From IMG/VR virus record IMGVR_UViG_3300033182_000187, positions 1 to 32,243 of that record: DNA of 32,243 bases, one strand, 5' to 3'. Positions within the stretch are counted from its first letter, which is position 1, and each line of letters starts with the position of its first letter. The translations under genes were made by a program, and so were the position numbers. The DNA comes from a virus. The notes beneath the pieces were generated by a model. The model saw nothing but the letters and a program-made list of their open reading frames with translations. It had not been told where the DNA came from and ran no database searches. Positions 1 through 7,237 of the stretch are shown piece after piece.

Positions 1-2
1 AA

Positions 3-1325
3 TCGTTCACTCAGATTGTGATTCTTGGAAGCAGCACTTTTGTGCCTTTCATGCAACTGACCGCAACTAATCGTCGTGAGGTGATTGAGGACCTTCTTGA
101 TATTCGTATCTTCTCTTCGATGAACACCTTGATCAAGGAGAAGATTCGTACTCTAAAAGAAGATATCAAAGTTCTTGAATTGAAGAAAGAATCTTTGAAC
201 GATAAAGTTCAGATGCAAGAGAACTTTATTGATGAATTAGAAAAGAGGGGAAAGAAAAATATCAAGGACAAAGAATCTAAGATTGGAGAACTTCTTGTAG
301 AAGAAAATAATTGGATGGGGGACAATGAAGAAAAGAATAGACAACTAGTTGGACTTCAGGGAAAACTTGAAAGTTACACTGGTGCTACAGAAAAACTTCG
401 CACACTTGGAAATCTTAAGGGTAAGATCTCCAACAAAGTATCAAGTATTACTAAGGAGCATAAATTTTTCACACAAAATACGGTTTGTCCTACTTGTAAT
501 CAAGATATTGAGGAGACCTTTAGAATAAATAGGATTAAGGACGCTCAAGATAAAGCAAAGGAGTTGCAATCTGGTTATAAAGAACTGGAGGAAGCAATTA
601 ATAATGAAGAAGAACGAGAGCGTCAATTCTTATTCTTAAGTAAGGAGATTACTTCCCTAACGCATGGCATTTCTAAAAACAATACTCAGATCACTGGATG
701 TCAACGACAAATCAGAGATCTGGAATCGGAAATTCAAAGAATTACCGAGCAACTTGCAAACAGAAATATTGAACATGAGAAGTTAGCAACCTTTAAAGAA
801 AATCTACAAACTACATACGACGAATTAGCACAACGTAAGGACACGATTAACTATTACGATTTTTCGTATAGTTTGCTTAAAGACGGTGGAGTTAAGACAA
901 AGATCATCAAGAAGTACCTGCCTTTGATTAATCAACAGGTGAACCGTTATCTACAGATGATGGACTTCTATATTAACTTTACTCTTGATGAAGAGTTCAA
1001 CGAAACCGTCCAGTCCCCAATTCATGATAACTTTTCGTATTCTTCTTTCAGCGAGGGAGAGAAGATGAGAATCGACCTAGCACTCTTGTTCACCTGGAGA
1101 GAGGTGGCAAGGATGAAGAATTCTGTCAACACGAATCTACTCATCATGGATGAGGTGTTTGATAGTTCTCTTGATGGACTAGGAACAGAGGACTTTCTTA
1201 AGATTATTAGATTCGTTATCAAGGATGCAAATATCTTTGTCATATCTCATAAAGAATCCTTACATGATAAATTTGATAGTGTAATGCGATTTGAGAAGGT
1301 AAAAGGATTCAGCAGGATGATTTGA
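3..1325 (+). CDS. 46: Recombination endonuclease subunit gp46 (SbcC/Rad50-like), 5' partial
   Basis: This is the C-terminal part of the SMC-like ATPase that, with nuclease gp47, resects DNA ends for recombination-dependent replication. The reading frame is open to the left edge (first full codon at 3), so the start and Walker A motif lie outside the window. A GTG at 18 is internal: the residues before it continue the family motif around FVPFMQL. Long coiled coils flank a zinc-hook CPTC (Cys codons at 486 and 495). The C-terminal lobe has an ABC-type signature (FSEGEKMRIDLALLF) followed by Walker B (LLIMDEVFD). The stop overlaps the next gene's ATG in TGATG. The family call is firm. Confidence 0.95.
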   Translation, partial: SFTQIVILGSSTFVPFMQLTATNRREVIEDLLDIRIFSSMNTLIKEKIRTLKEDIKVLELKKESLNDKVQMQENFIDELEKRGKKNIKDKESKIGELLVEENNWMGDNEEKNRQLVGLQGKLESYTGATEKLRTLGNLKGKISNKVSSITKEHKFFTQNTVCPTCNQDIEETFRINRIKDAQDKAKELQSGYKELEEAINNEEERERQFLFLSKEITSLTHGISKNNTQITGCQRQIRDLESEIQRITEQLANRNIEHEKLATFKENLQTTYDELAQRKDTINYYDFSYSLLKDGGVKTKIIKKYLPLINQQVNRYLQMMDFYINFTLDEEFNETVQSPIHDNFSYSSFSEGEKMRIDLALLFTWREVARMKNSVNTNLLIMDEVFDSSLDGLGTEDFLKIIRFVIKDANIFVISHKESLHDKFDSVMRFEKVKGFSRMI

Positions 1326-1948
1326 TGCCTACGTTTGTACACAAGGATACCGGAAAGAAAGTATTTTTCGCACACATTCCTAGAACTGCTGGAAGATTTG
1401 TAGAAGCAAATCTAATGGCAAACGGATTTGAATGGGCAGAGAGTCACATGGACACAGGTCTTGGTGTCATGTCTGTTGTTCATGGATATGAGATTGCTCA
1501 CTATCATCGAGATCATTATCAGAAATATTTGGATGTGGAGAACATTCCACACTTCTCTATTGTTAGAAGTCCTATCACTAGATTTATTTCTGGATCTGTT
1601 TATTTAAAAAGAACATACGGTGATGATATTCAGTCAGTGATGGAAGACCCAGTAATGTTTGCATCTATGATACAAAATCTTCCTTTCAAGGAGGCATGGA
1701 ATTGGTATCGACCTCAGGTAGATTTTTTAACAAATCAAACTCACATATGGAAGTTTGAAGATCGTATTGGTGATGAGTTTGTGTCTTGGTTAAGTGGTAT
1801 TGTTGGTATTGATTTGAAGTTTGACAATGATGTTAAATATCCAAAATCTTCGGATGAGGGAAACAAATTAAAGATATCTCCTGCATTAGAGGTGAATATT
1901 AGGAATGCTTACTCAAAGGACTTTGAAGTATTGTATAGAAACATTTAA
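1325..1948 (+). CDS. Sulfotransferase-like protein
   Basis: This 207-residue protein resembles P-loop-like sulfotransferases (Sulfotransfer_2 type), which move sulfate from PAPS to a sugar or other hydroxyl. Residues 15-25 (FAHIPRTAGRF) match the 5'-phosphosulfate loop consensus HIPKTAGTS. Residues 81-89 (RSPITRFIS) match the 3'-phosphate motif, with Arg81 and Ser89 in the usual R-x7-S spacing. I chose the ATG at 1325, which overlaps the gp46 stop, over the TTG one codon upstream. It is co-transcribed with gp46 but has no obvious role in recombination, so it is probably an accessory gene. The substrate cannot be told. The motifs are visible; the activity is inferred. Confidence 0.65.
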   Translation: MPTFVHKDTGKKVFFAHIPRTAGRFVEANLMANGFEWAESHMDTGLGVMSVVHGYEIAHYHRDHYQKYLDVENIPHFSIVRSPITRFISGSVYLKRTYGDDIQSVMEDPVMFASMIQNLPFKEAWNWYRPQVDFLTNQTHIWKFEDRIGDEFVSWLSGIVGIDLKFDNDVKYPKSSDEGNKLKISPALEVNIRNAYSKDFEVLYRNI

Positions 1949-1961
1949 ATCATGTAAATTG

Positions 1962-1975
1962 TGAAGTAAACTTCA
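1962..1975. repeat. Perfect short inverted repeat
   Basis: TGAAGT-AA-ACTTCA is a perfect 6-bp inverted repeat with a 2-base centre, directly upstream of a putative promoter. The loop is too short and there is no T-run, so it is not a terminator. It could be a protein-binding site or chance. Confidence 0.3.
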
Positions 1976-1980
1976 TTAAG

Positions 1981-2010
1981 TTAGCATACCCTGACTAGAT
2001 AGTGTAGAAT
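1981..2010 (+). promoter_or_regulatory. Putative sigma70-like promoter
   Basis: TTAGCA (1981-1986) and TAGAAT (2005-2010) are 18 bases apart in the gap before the small Cys-rich gene. The -35 box matches 4 of 6 consensus bases and the -10 box 5 of 6. Downstream lies AAGGAGA followed by ATGTAA (2030-2035), a start codon followed directly by a stop. Confidence 0.4.
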
Positions 2011-2088
2011 GAATAAAGGAGACGCAACTATGTAACCAAAGATTCTTTGTTATGTCGTTATGTCCCCGAATGTATAATAGGAGACATT

Positions 2089-2271
2089 ATGCACAACATA
2101 CTTTCGCATAATCAATTAGCGGGTTGGAAGCAAAGCGTGAAACGTTTGACTCATACATTAGATCGAACAATGGACGAATCTGATCGGCTAAATGATTATT
2201 ATAATTGTCTTATTGAGTGTGACGACGATCAGGCGACTTGTAAACGAATCTGTAGGAGTATTCTTTCATAG
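2089..2271 (+). CDS. Small Cys-rich conserved phage protein
   Basis: A 60-residue protein of unknown function. The ATG at 2089 has AGGAG at 2079-2083, a good spacing, so I reject the longer TTG start at 2047. The C-terminal half has two CX3C pairs (CLIEC and CKRIC) separated by six residues, DDDQAT. This could hold a metal ion or two disulfides in a helical hairpin. The N-terminal half is basic and helical. It stands alone between a putative promoter and a terminator, as expected for an early single-gene unit. I recall similar small proteins in other cyanomyoviruses but cannot give a function. Confidence 0.75.
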   Translation: MHNILSHNQLAGWKQSVKRLTHTLDRTMDESDRLNDYYNCLIECDDDQATCKRICRSILS

Positions 2272-2306
2272 CACACCATAGACACTATAGAAACTGTCAC
2301 TGAGGG

Positions 2307-2330
2307 CCCTCACCGAAAGGTGGGGGTTTA
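2307..2330 (+). terminator. Rho-independent terminator with GAAA loop
   Basis: CCCTCACC, a GAAA tetraloop and GGTGGGGG form an 8-bp stem with one G-T pair, followed by only TTT. It separates the small Cys-rich gene from the vWA gene. The short T-run makes it moderate in strength. Confidence 0.6.
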
Positions 2331-2360
2331 GTATTATAGGTGCATACAAGAGAAATCACC

Positions 2361-4481
2361 ATGGCAGTCCAACACGAAATCAAATCTCAACTTGCCAAAC
2401 TGCTTGCCACCGAGGATTTGATCGTGGAGCACAAGCAGGTTCAAACTGCCTGCTTCAATGTTCATACCCGTGTTCTGACTCTTCCTATGTGGGAGAAAGC
2501 AAGCAACACTGTCTATGACCTGCTGGTGGGACATGAGGTTGGTCATGCACTCTTTACTCCTGATGAGAACTGGTTAGAAAAGGTTGCAGTCCCTCCCCAG
2601 TTTGTGAATGTGGTTGAGGATGCACGAATTGAAAAACTTATGAAACGCAAGTACATGGGACTTGCCAAAACGTTTTTCAAAGGTTACCAAGAACTAAATG
2701 CCGAAGATTTCTTCTCTATTGCTGACGAGTCTGTTTCTGATTTCAATCTTGCTGATCGTGCAAATCTATACTTTAAGGTCGGTAATTTTGTAGATATTTC
2801 TTTCGACTCTGAAGAACAAGTATTGATTCAGAAGATTGCAGATGTAGAGACCTTCGACGATGTGCTGAAGGTTGCAGAGGAGCTCTACTTGTTCTGTAAG
2901 AAAGAGAAAGAGGAAAAGGTTGATGACACTGAGATGCCACCTAATGAGATGGGTGGTGAGTCAGAGCAACCTGCTAGTGAGCAGCAAGATTCTCCTGGTG
3001 AGGGTTCTGGTGAGTCCATGACTCATGAAGAGATGCTTGAGGAAGCAGAACGTAGGGAGGCTGGTGCTCCTCTGAACGATGAACCAGAGGTTCATACTGC
3101 TGATGCTTTGGAATCAAATCTGCAGGATCTTGTGGAGGAAAACGGATGGGAGAATGTATATGTTGAGATTCCTAAGGTTGATCTGAAGTATATTATTGCT
3201 AAGAACGATGATATTCACAAAGAGATGGATGCATGGTTCAATCATCAAGAGAATCGTCTTGAATGTCTTTTTGATAAAGTTGATGAAGAGTTTCTCAAGT
3301 TCAAACGTAATGCCCAGAAAGAAGTCAACTATCTGGTGAAAGAGTTTGAGTGTCGCAAGGCAGCAGATTCCTATGCCCGTGCTACCACTGCTCGCACTGG
3401 TGTTCTTGATACTTCTAAACTGCATACCTACAAGTACAACGAAGATCTGTTCAAGAAAGTTTCTGTAATTCCTGATGGTAAGAATCATGGTCTTATCTTC
3501 GTTCTTGATTGGAGTGGATCTATGAGTAAAGTTATGCTTGACACAATCAAGCAGCTCTACAATCTGATCTGGTTCTGTAAGAAAGTCTCCATTCCTTTTG
3601 AGGTGTATGCTTTCACGAACGAGTGGAAGAAACCTGAGATCAACTATGAAACTCAGGAAATTGTCAAACCAGCAGACTGGACTTGTTCTTATGAAAAGAA
3701 AGAGAATCTCCTTGCTGTTCATGAACAGTTCTCTTTGATGAATCTTTTGACCAGCAAGACAAACGGTAAGCAACTGGAACATCAGATGATTAACATCTGG
3801 AGATGTGCAAAATGCTTTGGTAACTTCTACGGATCCTATTACTCTGTTCCTTCTCGTTTGGGTCTGTCTGGCACTCCTTTGAATGAAGCATTTGTGTGTC
3901 TTCATCAGATTCTCCCCCAGTTCCAGAAGGAGAACAAACTGCAGAAGGTTCAGTGTATTGTTCTGACTGATGGTGAGGCAAATCATCTTTCACGTCACGT
4001 TGAGGTGAAACGTCACTGGGAGAAGGAACCTTACATGGGAACTCGTCAATTGACTGGTGGTAATACTTTTCTCCGAGATCGCAAGACGGGCAATACCTAT
4101 CAGGTTCCTTTTGGTTGGCATGGATTCTCTGACCTGATGCTTCAGAACCTTCGTGACAACTTCCCGACTGTTAACTTTGTGGGTATCCGTGTTCTTGAGA
4201 GTCGTGATGCAAATGGATTCTTCAGGTTGTATTATGATCAGAATTCCCCTATCTTCCGTAAGTTGCAGAATGAGTGGAAGAAACAACGTAGTTGTACTAT
4301 CAAAACTTCTGGATATCATGCATACTTTGCGATGTCTGCAGCATCACTTTCTCAGGACTCTGACTTTGAAGTTGATGAAGGTGCAACTAAAGCAAAGATT
4401 AAATCCGCATTCATCAAATCTCTTAAGACCAAGAAACTAAATAAAAAAGTCCTGGGTGAGTTTGTGGAGTTGATTGCATGA
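2361..4481 (+). CDS. CobT-like vWA protein with HExxH metal motif
   Basis: A 706-residue protein. HEVGH at residues 58-62 is a zinc-metallopeptidase-type HExxH. A very acidic, Glu/Ser-rich linker spans about residues 180-235. The C-terminal von Willebrand A domain has a MIDAS motif DWSGS at 383-387. This layout resembles CobT, the vWA subunit of aerobic cobaltochelatase, and cyanophages often carry it next to a CobS-like AAA+ ATPase, as here (4741). Together they form a MoxR-type ATPase/vWA chaperone pair. The N-terminal HExxH is not a chelatase feature, so the pair may remodel or process another protein rather than insert cobalt. I chose ATG 2361; the GTG at 2340 only adds an odd seven-residue tail. 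Confidence 0.8.
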   Translation: MAVQHEIKSQLAKLLATEDLIVEHKQVQTACFNVHTRVLTLPMWEKASNTVYDLLVGHEVGHALFTPDENWLEKVAVPPQFVNVVEDARIEKLMKRKYMGLAKTFFKGYQELNAEDFFSIADESVSDFNLADRANLYFKVGNFVDISFDSEEQVLIQKIADVETFDDVLKVAEELYLFCKKEKEEKVDDTEMPPNEMGGESEQPASEQQDSPGEGSGESMTHEEMLEEAERREAGAPLNDEPEVHTADALESNLQDLVEENGWENVYVEIPKVDLKYIIAKNDDIHKEMDAWFNHQENRLECLFDKVDEEFLKFKRNAQKEVNYLVKEFECRKAADSYARATTARTGVLDTSKLHTYKYNEDLFKKVSVIPDGKNHGLIFVLDWSGSMSKVMLDTIKQLYNLIWFCKKVSIPFEVYAFTNEWKKPEINYETQEIVKPADWTCSYEKKENLLAVHEQFSLMNLLTSKTNGKQLEHQMINIWRCAKCFGNFYGSYYSVPSRLGLSGTPLNEAFVCLHQILPQFQKENKLQKVQCIVLTDGEANHLSRHVEVKRHWEKEPYMGTRQLTGGNTFLRDRKTGNTYQVPFGWHGFSDLMLQNLRDNFPTVNFVGIRVLESRDANGFFRLYYDQNSPIFRKLQNEWKKQRSCTIKTSGYHAYFAMSAASLSQDSDFEVDEGATKAKIKSAFIKSLKTKKLNKKVLGEFVELIA

Positions 4482-4669
4482 GTAAAAGAATGAAGAAGTA
4501 TCCTTGGCCACATTTTATTGATGAAGAAACTAAAACTGTATATACCTATGTTGCCAGTGGTTGGCCTACAGTGATGGTAGTTCCCAAAAAAGTAGAGGAG
4601 CATTTTCCTGGATATAAGTCCGCTCTCATCTCTCAGTGCCAGTACGAGAACCTGAAACGGACAACTTGA
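4478..4669 (+). CDS. Small hypothetical protein
   Basis: A 63-residue protein whose ATG overlaps the stop of the vWA gene (ATGA), suggesting translational coupling. The sequence is aromatic-rich, with YPWPHF near the start and a central GWPTVMVVP stretch, and has no signal peptide. It ends just before a strong terminator, so it closes the vWA transcription unit. I do not recognise the family. Being coupled to the vWA gene, it may act with it, but that is inference. Confidence 0.65.
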   Translation: MSKRMKKYPWPHFIDEETKTVYTYVASGWPTVMVVPKKVEEHFPGYKSALISQCQYENLKRTT

Positions 4670-4682
4670 TTACTGTCACAAT

Positions 4683-4706
4683 GGGGGGTTTGAGACCCCC
4701 CTTTTT
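4683..4706 (+). terminator. Strong rho-independent terminator
   Basis: GGGGGGT, loop TTGAG and ACCCCCC form a perfect 7-bp GC stem followed by TTTTT. It ends the vWA unit. The loop and first stem base also contain TTGAGA, the -35 candidate of the next promoter. Confidence 0.9.
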
Positions 4707-4716
4707 CGTTTATAAT
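4690..4716 (+). promoter_or_regulatory. Sigma70-like promoter overlapping a terminator
   Basis: TTGAGA (4690-4695) and TATAAT (4711-4716) are 15 bases apart, 24 bases upstream of the CobS-like ATG. The -10 is a perfect match and the -35 matches 5 of 6. The spacer is shorter than the usual 17. The -35 lies inside the terminator hairpin. Confidence 0.5.
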
Positions 4717-4740
4717 AACTTCAGTTCAAACAAACAACCA

Positions 4741-5853
4741 ATGGGTCTCTCCAAAGAAAGCATCATCAACTGCCTTCGTGAATCTTATGGTGAGTCAGTT
4801 ACTTCTGCAGAGATCAAAGCATTCTGCAACATGAATGACTTCAACTATCAGACCATCACCAACAAACTGACTGACTTCAAAGTTGGTCGTGGTAAGTGGA
4901 ATCTGGAAGTAACGAAAGAAACTGTAGAAGAACTGGAAACAACTTATAATGGACCTGCAGCACTGCCTGCAGTAGAGCAAAACCTTATCCCTCGTAAAGA
5001 TGATTCCTTCGTCCAGTTTGGCAATTTTGGTGATATTAAAAAGATTGTTAAGTCCGGTCTCTTCTACCCTACGTTTATCACGGGTCTCTCGGGCAATGGT
5101 AAAACGTTCTCTGTGGAGCAAGCGTGTGCCCAACTCGGACGAGAACTCATCCGAGTCAACATCACGGTAGAGACCGATGAAGACGATCTTATTGGTGGTT
5201 TCCGTCTTGTTAACGGAGAAACCGTTTGGCACAACGGACCCGTCATTGAAGCCCTGCAACGGGGTGCTGTGCTGCTCCTTGACGAGATCGACCTTGCCTC
5301 AAACAAAATCCTCTGTCTTCAATCTATTCTCGAAGGAAAAGGAGTTTTCCTCAAGAAGATTGGCAAATGGGTTACGCCCGCAGAAGGTTTCCAAGTATTC
5401 GCAACCGCAAATACCAAAGGTAAAGGTTCCGACGACGGACGATTCATTGGAACTAATGTGCTCAACGAAGCATTCCTTGAACGATTCCCTGTGACCTTTG
5501 AGCAGGAGTATCCTTCTGTTGCCACTGAACAAAAAATTCTTGGCAAGATTTGTAAGGATGAAGAGTTCTGCAAACGTCTTGCTGACTGGGCAGACATTAT
5601 CCGCAAGACCTTCTATGATGGTGGTATTGAGGAGATTATCTCTACCCGTCGTCTGGTTCACATCGTGAAGGCATACAGTATCTTCAACGACAAGGCAAAA
5701 GCAATTCAGGTTTGTGTTAATCGTTTCGATGATGAGACCAAGCAGGCATTCTTGGAACTGTATGATAAAGTCGATGCTGACTTCGTGATGCCTTCCCTTG
5801 ATGAGGATGAACTGAAAAAGTACAATCCTATTGACCAGTCGGAGGTTATTTGA
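4741..5853 (+). CDS. cobS: CobS-like MoxR-family AAA+ ATPase
   Basis: A 370-residue AAA+ ATPase of the CobS/MoxR group, a common T4-like cyanophage gene usually annotated as a cobaltochelatase subunit. Walker A is GLSGNGKT at 115-122 and Walker B is LLLDEID with Asp181 and Glu182. A sensor stretch TANTKGKGSDDGRF and the conserved NEAFLERFPV follow. The N-terminal 100 residues look like a small helical recognition domain. ATG 4741 is used because the longer frame from 4636 would start before the terminator and promoter. No clear ribosome site precedes it. Its likely partner is the vWA protein at 2361. Whether the pair truly serves cobalamin synthesis is unproven. Confidence 0.88.
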   Translation: MGLSKESIINCLRESYGESVTSAEIKAFCNMNDFNYQTITNKLTDFKVGRGKWNLEVTKETVEELETTYNGPAALPAVEQNLIPRKDDSFVQFGNFGDIKKIVKSGLFYPTFITGLSGNGKTFSVEQACAQLGRELIRVNITVETDEDDLIGGFRLVNGETVWHNGPVIEALQRGAVLLLDEIDLASNKILCLQSILEGKGVFLKKIGKWVTPAEGFQVFATANTKGKGSDDGRFIGTNVLNEAFLERFPVTFEQEYPSVATEQKILGKICKDEEFCKRLADWADIIRKTFYDGGIEEIISTRRLVHIVKAYSIFNDKAKAIQVCVNRFDDETKQAFLELYDKVDADFVMPSLDEDELKKYNPIDQSEVI

Positions 5854-5859
5854 TATAAT
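5831..5859 (+). promoter_or_regulatory. Strong sigma70-like promoter at the end of the CobS-like gene
   Basis: TTGACC (5831-5836), a 17-base spacer and TATAAT (5854-5859) give 11 of 12 consensus bases with ideal spacing. The expected start near 5866 lies just inside the next gene's first possible ATG (5861). It could therefore give a shorter product from ATG 5900, and it may drive the gp45-SpeD-gp44 unit. Confidence 0.6.
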
Positions 5860-5860
5860 T

Positions 5861-6463
5861 ATGGCTAACTCTTGGTCCTTTCTATCTGATGAATTGAACA
5901 TGACTGAACACTCTAAGTATTATTATGACTATGATCGAAATGATCCAAACAGAAAAGAACCTTACTATGATGGAGTAAACTCTGAAGGTCGATATCACCC
6001 CGATAATCCGAACCAAGCATTTTGGCATGAAGACGGTGTGGAGTTCGTCGGAAATCCATACTCATCGGATACAATTAATTTCACCTCTACATCTTATGGT
6101 GCTGCACAAGAAGTTCCAATGACTTTTCTTGGTGGTGAAGACACTTTGACTTTTAATCTTGATATGCCTAAAAACAATAAGTACAAATATAGTGAGGATA
6201 CGATCCTCAAAGAATTGCAAGATTATATTTCTGGCACATACAATGCTCACTACTCTGCTGGTGATGATAAAATTCAAACACTTGATCTGATTGAAGCATG
6301 TGGTGATGGTGAATCCTTCTGCCGCAGCAACATTCTCAAGTATGCCTCTCGATATGATAAGAAAGGCACTGCACGTCGTGACATTATGAAGATTTTGCAT
6401 TATGCTGTTCTTCTGATGCATTTCAACGATAAGAATGCACAACGTGAAACCTACCCTCAGTGA
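5861..6463 (+). CDS. Hypothetical protein upstream of the sliding clamp
   Basis: A 200-residue acidic, Tyr/Asn/Asp-rich protein of unknown function. The first 60 residues look disordered, with clusters such as YYYDYDRNDPN. The C-terminal 90 residues (from about LKELQDYISGTYNAHY to the end) look globular and helical. Two starts are possible: ATG 5861, just after the -10 box of a strong promoter, or ATG 5900 (MTEHSKYY), which fits a transcript starting near 5866. I give the longer form. The stop overlaps an ATG at 6463 (TGATG). Its place before gp45 suggests an early replication-linked gene, but nothing in the sequence shows a function. Confidence 0.7.
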   Translation: MANSWSFLSDELNMTEHSKYYYDYDRNDPNRKEPYYDGVNSEGRYHPDNPNQAFWHEDGVEFVGNPYSSDTINFTSTSYGAAQEVPMTFLGGEDTLTFNLDMPKNNKYKYSEDTILKELQDYISGTYNAHYSAGDDKIQTLDLIEACGDGESFCRSNILKYASRYDKKGTARRDIMKILHYAVLLMHFNDKNAQRETYPQ

Positions 6464-6480
6464 TGAAAATCCGCAACCCT

Positions 6481-7146
6481 ATGAAACTTTCTGATAAAAC
6501 TATTTCTGTCCTGAAGAACTTCTCTTCTATCAACCAGTCGATCTTGTTCAAAGAAGGCAGCAAACTTCGCACTATTAGTGTGATGAAAAATATCCTTGCG
6601 GAAGCAACTGTCACTGAAGAGTTCATGAAGGACTTTGGGATCTATGATCTCAACCAGTTTCTTAACGGTTTGAGCCTCCACTCAAATCCTGAACTTGATT
6701 TTGCTAACGACGGTTATGTTGTTATCCGTGAAGGTCGATCTCGATCAAAGTATTTCTTCGCAGATCCTAATGTAATTGTAACTCCTCCTGAAAAGGATAT
6801 TACTCTTCCGACTGAAGACATTTGCTTTGAGGTCAGCACTGATCAACTTGAGAAACTTCTTAAGGCATCTGCTGTTTATCAACTGCCCGACTTGTCTGCT
6901 GTTGGTGAAAATGGTGTGATCAAACTTGTCGTTCGTGACAAGAAAAATGATACGTCTAACGACTATGCTGTTGTTGTTGGTGAGACCGATCAAAATTTTA
7001 GTTTCAACTTCAAGGTAGAAAACATTAAAGTTCTCCCTGGAACTTATGAAGTGGTGGTGTCTCAGAAACTCCTTTCTCGTTTCACTTCTAAGAACCATGA
7101 CCTCACATACTACATCGCACTCGAACCCGACTCCACCTTCGGGTAA
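6481..7146 (+). CDS. 45: Sliding clamp gp45
   Basis: The DNA polymerase processivity clamp, which forms a trimeric ring loaded by gp44/gp62 and in T4 also activates late transcription with the late sigma factor. The start MKLSDKTISVLKNFSSINQSI lines up with T4 gp45 MKLSKDTTALLKNFATIN, so I chose ATG 6481. An ATG at 6463 would add six residues and is coupled to the upstream stop. The length of 221 residues is near T4's 228. It heads the conserved 45-44-62-regA-43 order, here interrupted by accessory genes. The presence of T4-type late promoters in the window fits its dual role. Confidence 0.92.
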   Translation: MKLSDKTISVLKNFSSINQSILFKEGSKLRTISVMKNILAEATVTEEFMKDFGIYDLNQFLNGLSLHSNPELDFANDGYVVIREGRSRSKYFFADPNVIVTPPEKDITLPTEDICFEVSTDQLEKLLKASAVYQLPDLSAVGENGVIKLVVRDKKNDTSNDYAVVVGETDQNFSFNFKVENIKVLPGTYEVVVSQKLLSRFTSKNHDLTYYIALEPDSTFG

Positions 7147-7237
7147 GAAGGATTATCAAGGACCCCTCTATGCTCCCTGGTGGAAAGTTGAAGAGGGAAA
7201 ACGTAAATTTCGTGAATGGTTGAAAAAGCAACAGTGA
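7097..7237 (+). CDS. Possible small protein overlapping the end of gp45
   Basis: The frame reads on from within gp45 to TGA 7237. The last 31 residues, beginning GKKDYQGPLYAPWW and ending REWLKKQQ, look like a real small basic protein. The only ATG that fits is 7097, inside gp45 in the +1 frame, giving 46 residues of which the first 15 are low-complexity. Its stop overlaps GTG 7234 of speD (GTGA). It could instead be reached by a +1 shift at the end of gp45, but no clear slippery site is seen. Function unknown. Confidence 0.4.
   Translation: MTSHTTSHSNPTPPSGKKDYQGPLYAPWWKVEEGKRKFREWLKKQQ

Noticed and set aside
2302-2311. GAGGGCCCTC palindrome as an operator
   Set aside because: Its right half is part of the terminator stem at 2307-2330, which explains it better.
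3114-3986. Long minus-strand frame of 290 codons inside the vWA gene
   Set aside because: It is a shadow of the vWA gene's codon pattern. No domain, ribosome site or promoter supports it, and all other genes are on the + strand. The same applies to the minus-strand frames at 5299-5901 and 24615-25457.
4636-4740. Upstream extension of the CobS-like ORF
   Set aside because: It crosses a strong terminator and a promoter, and encodes a non-conserved tail.
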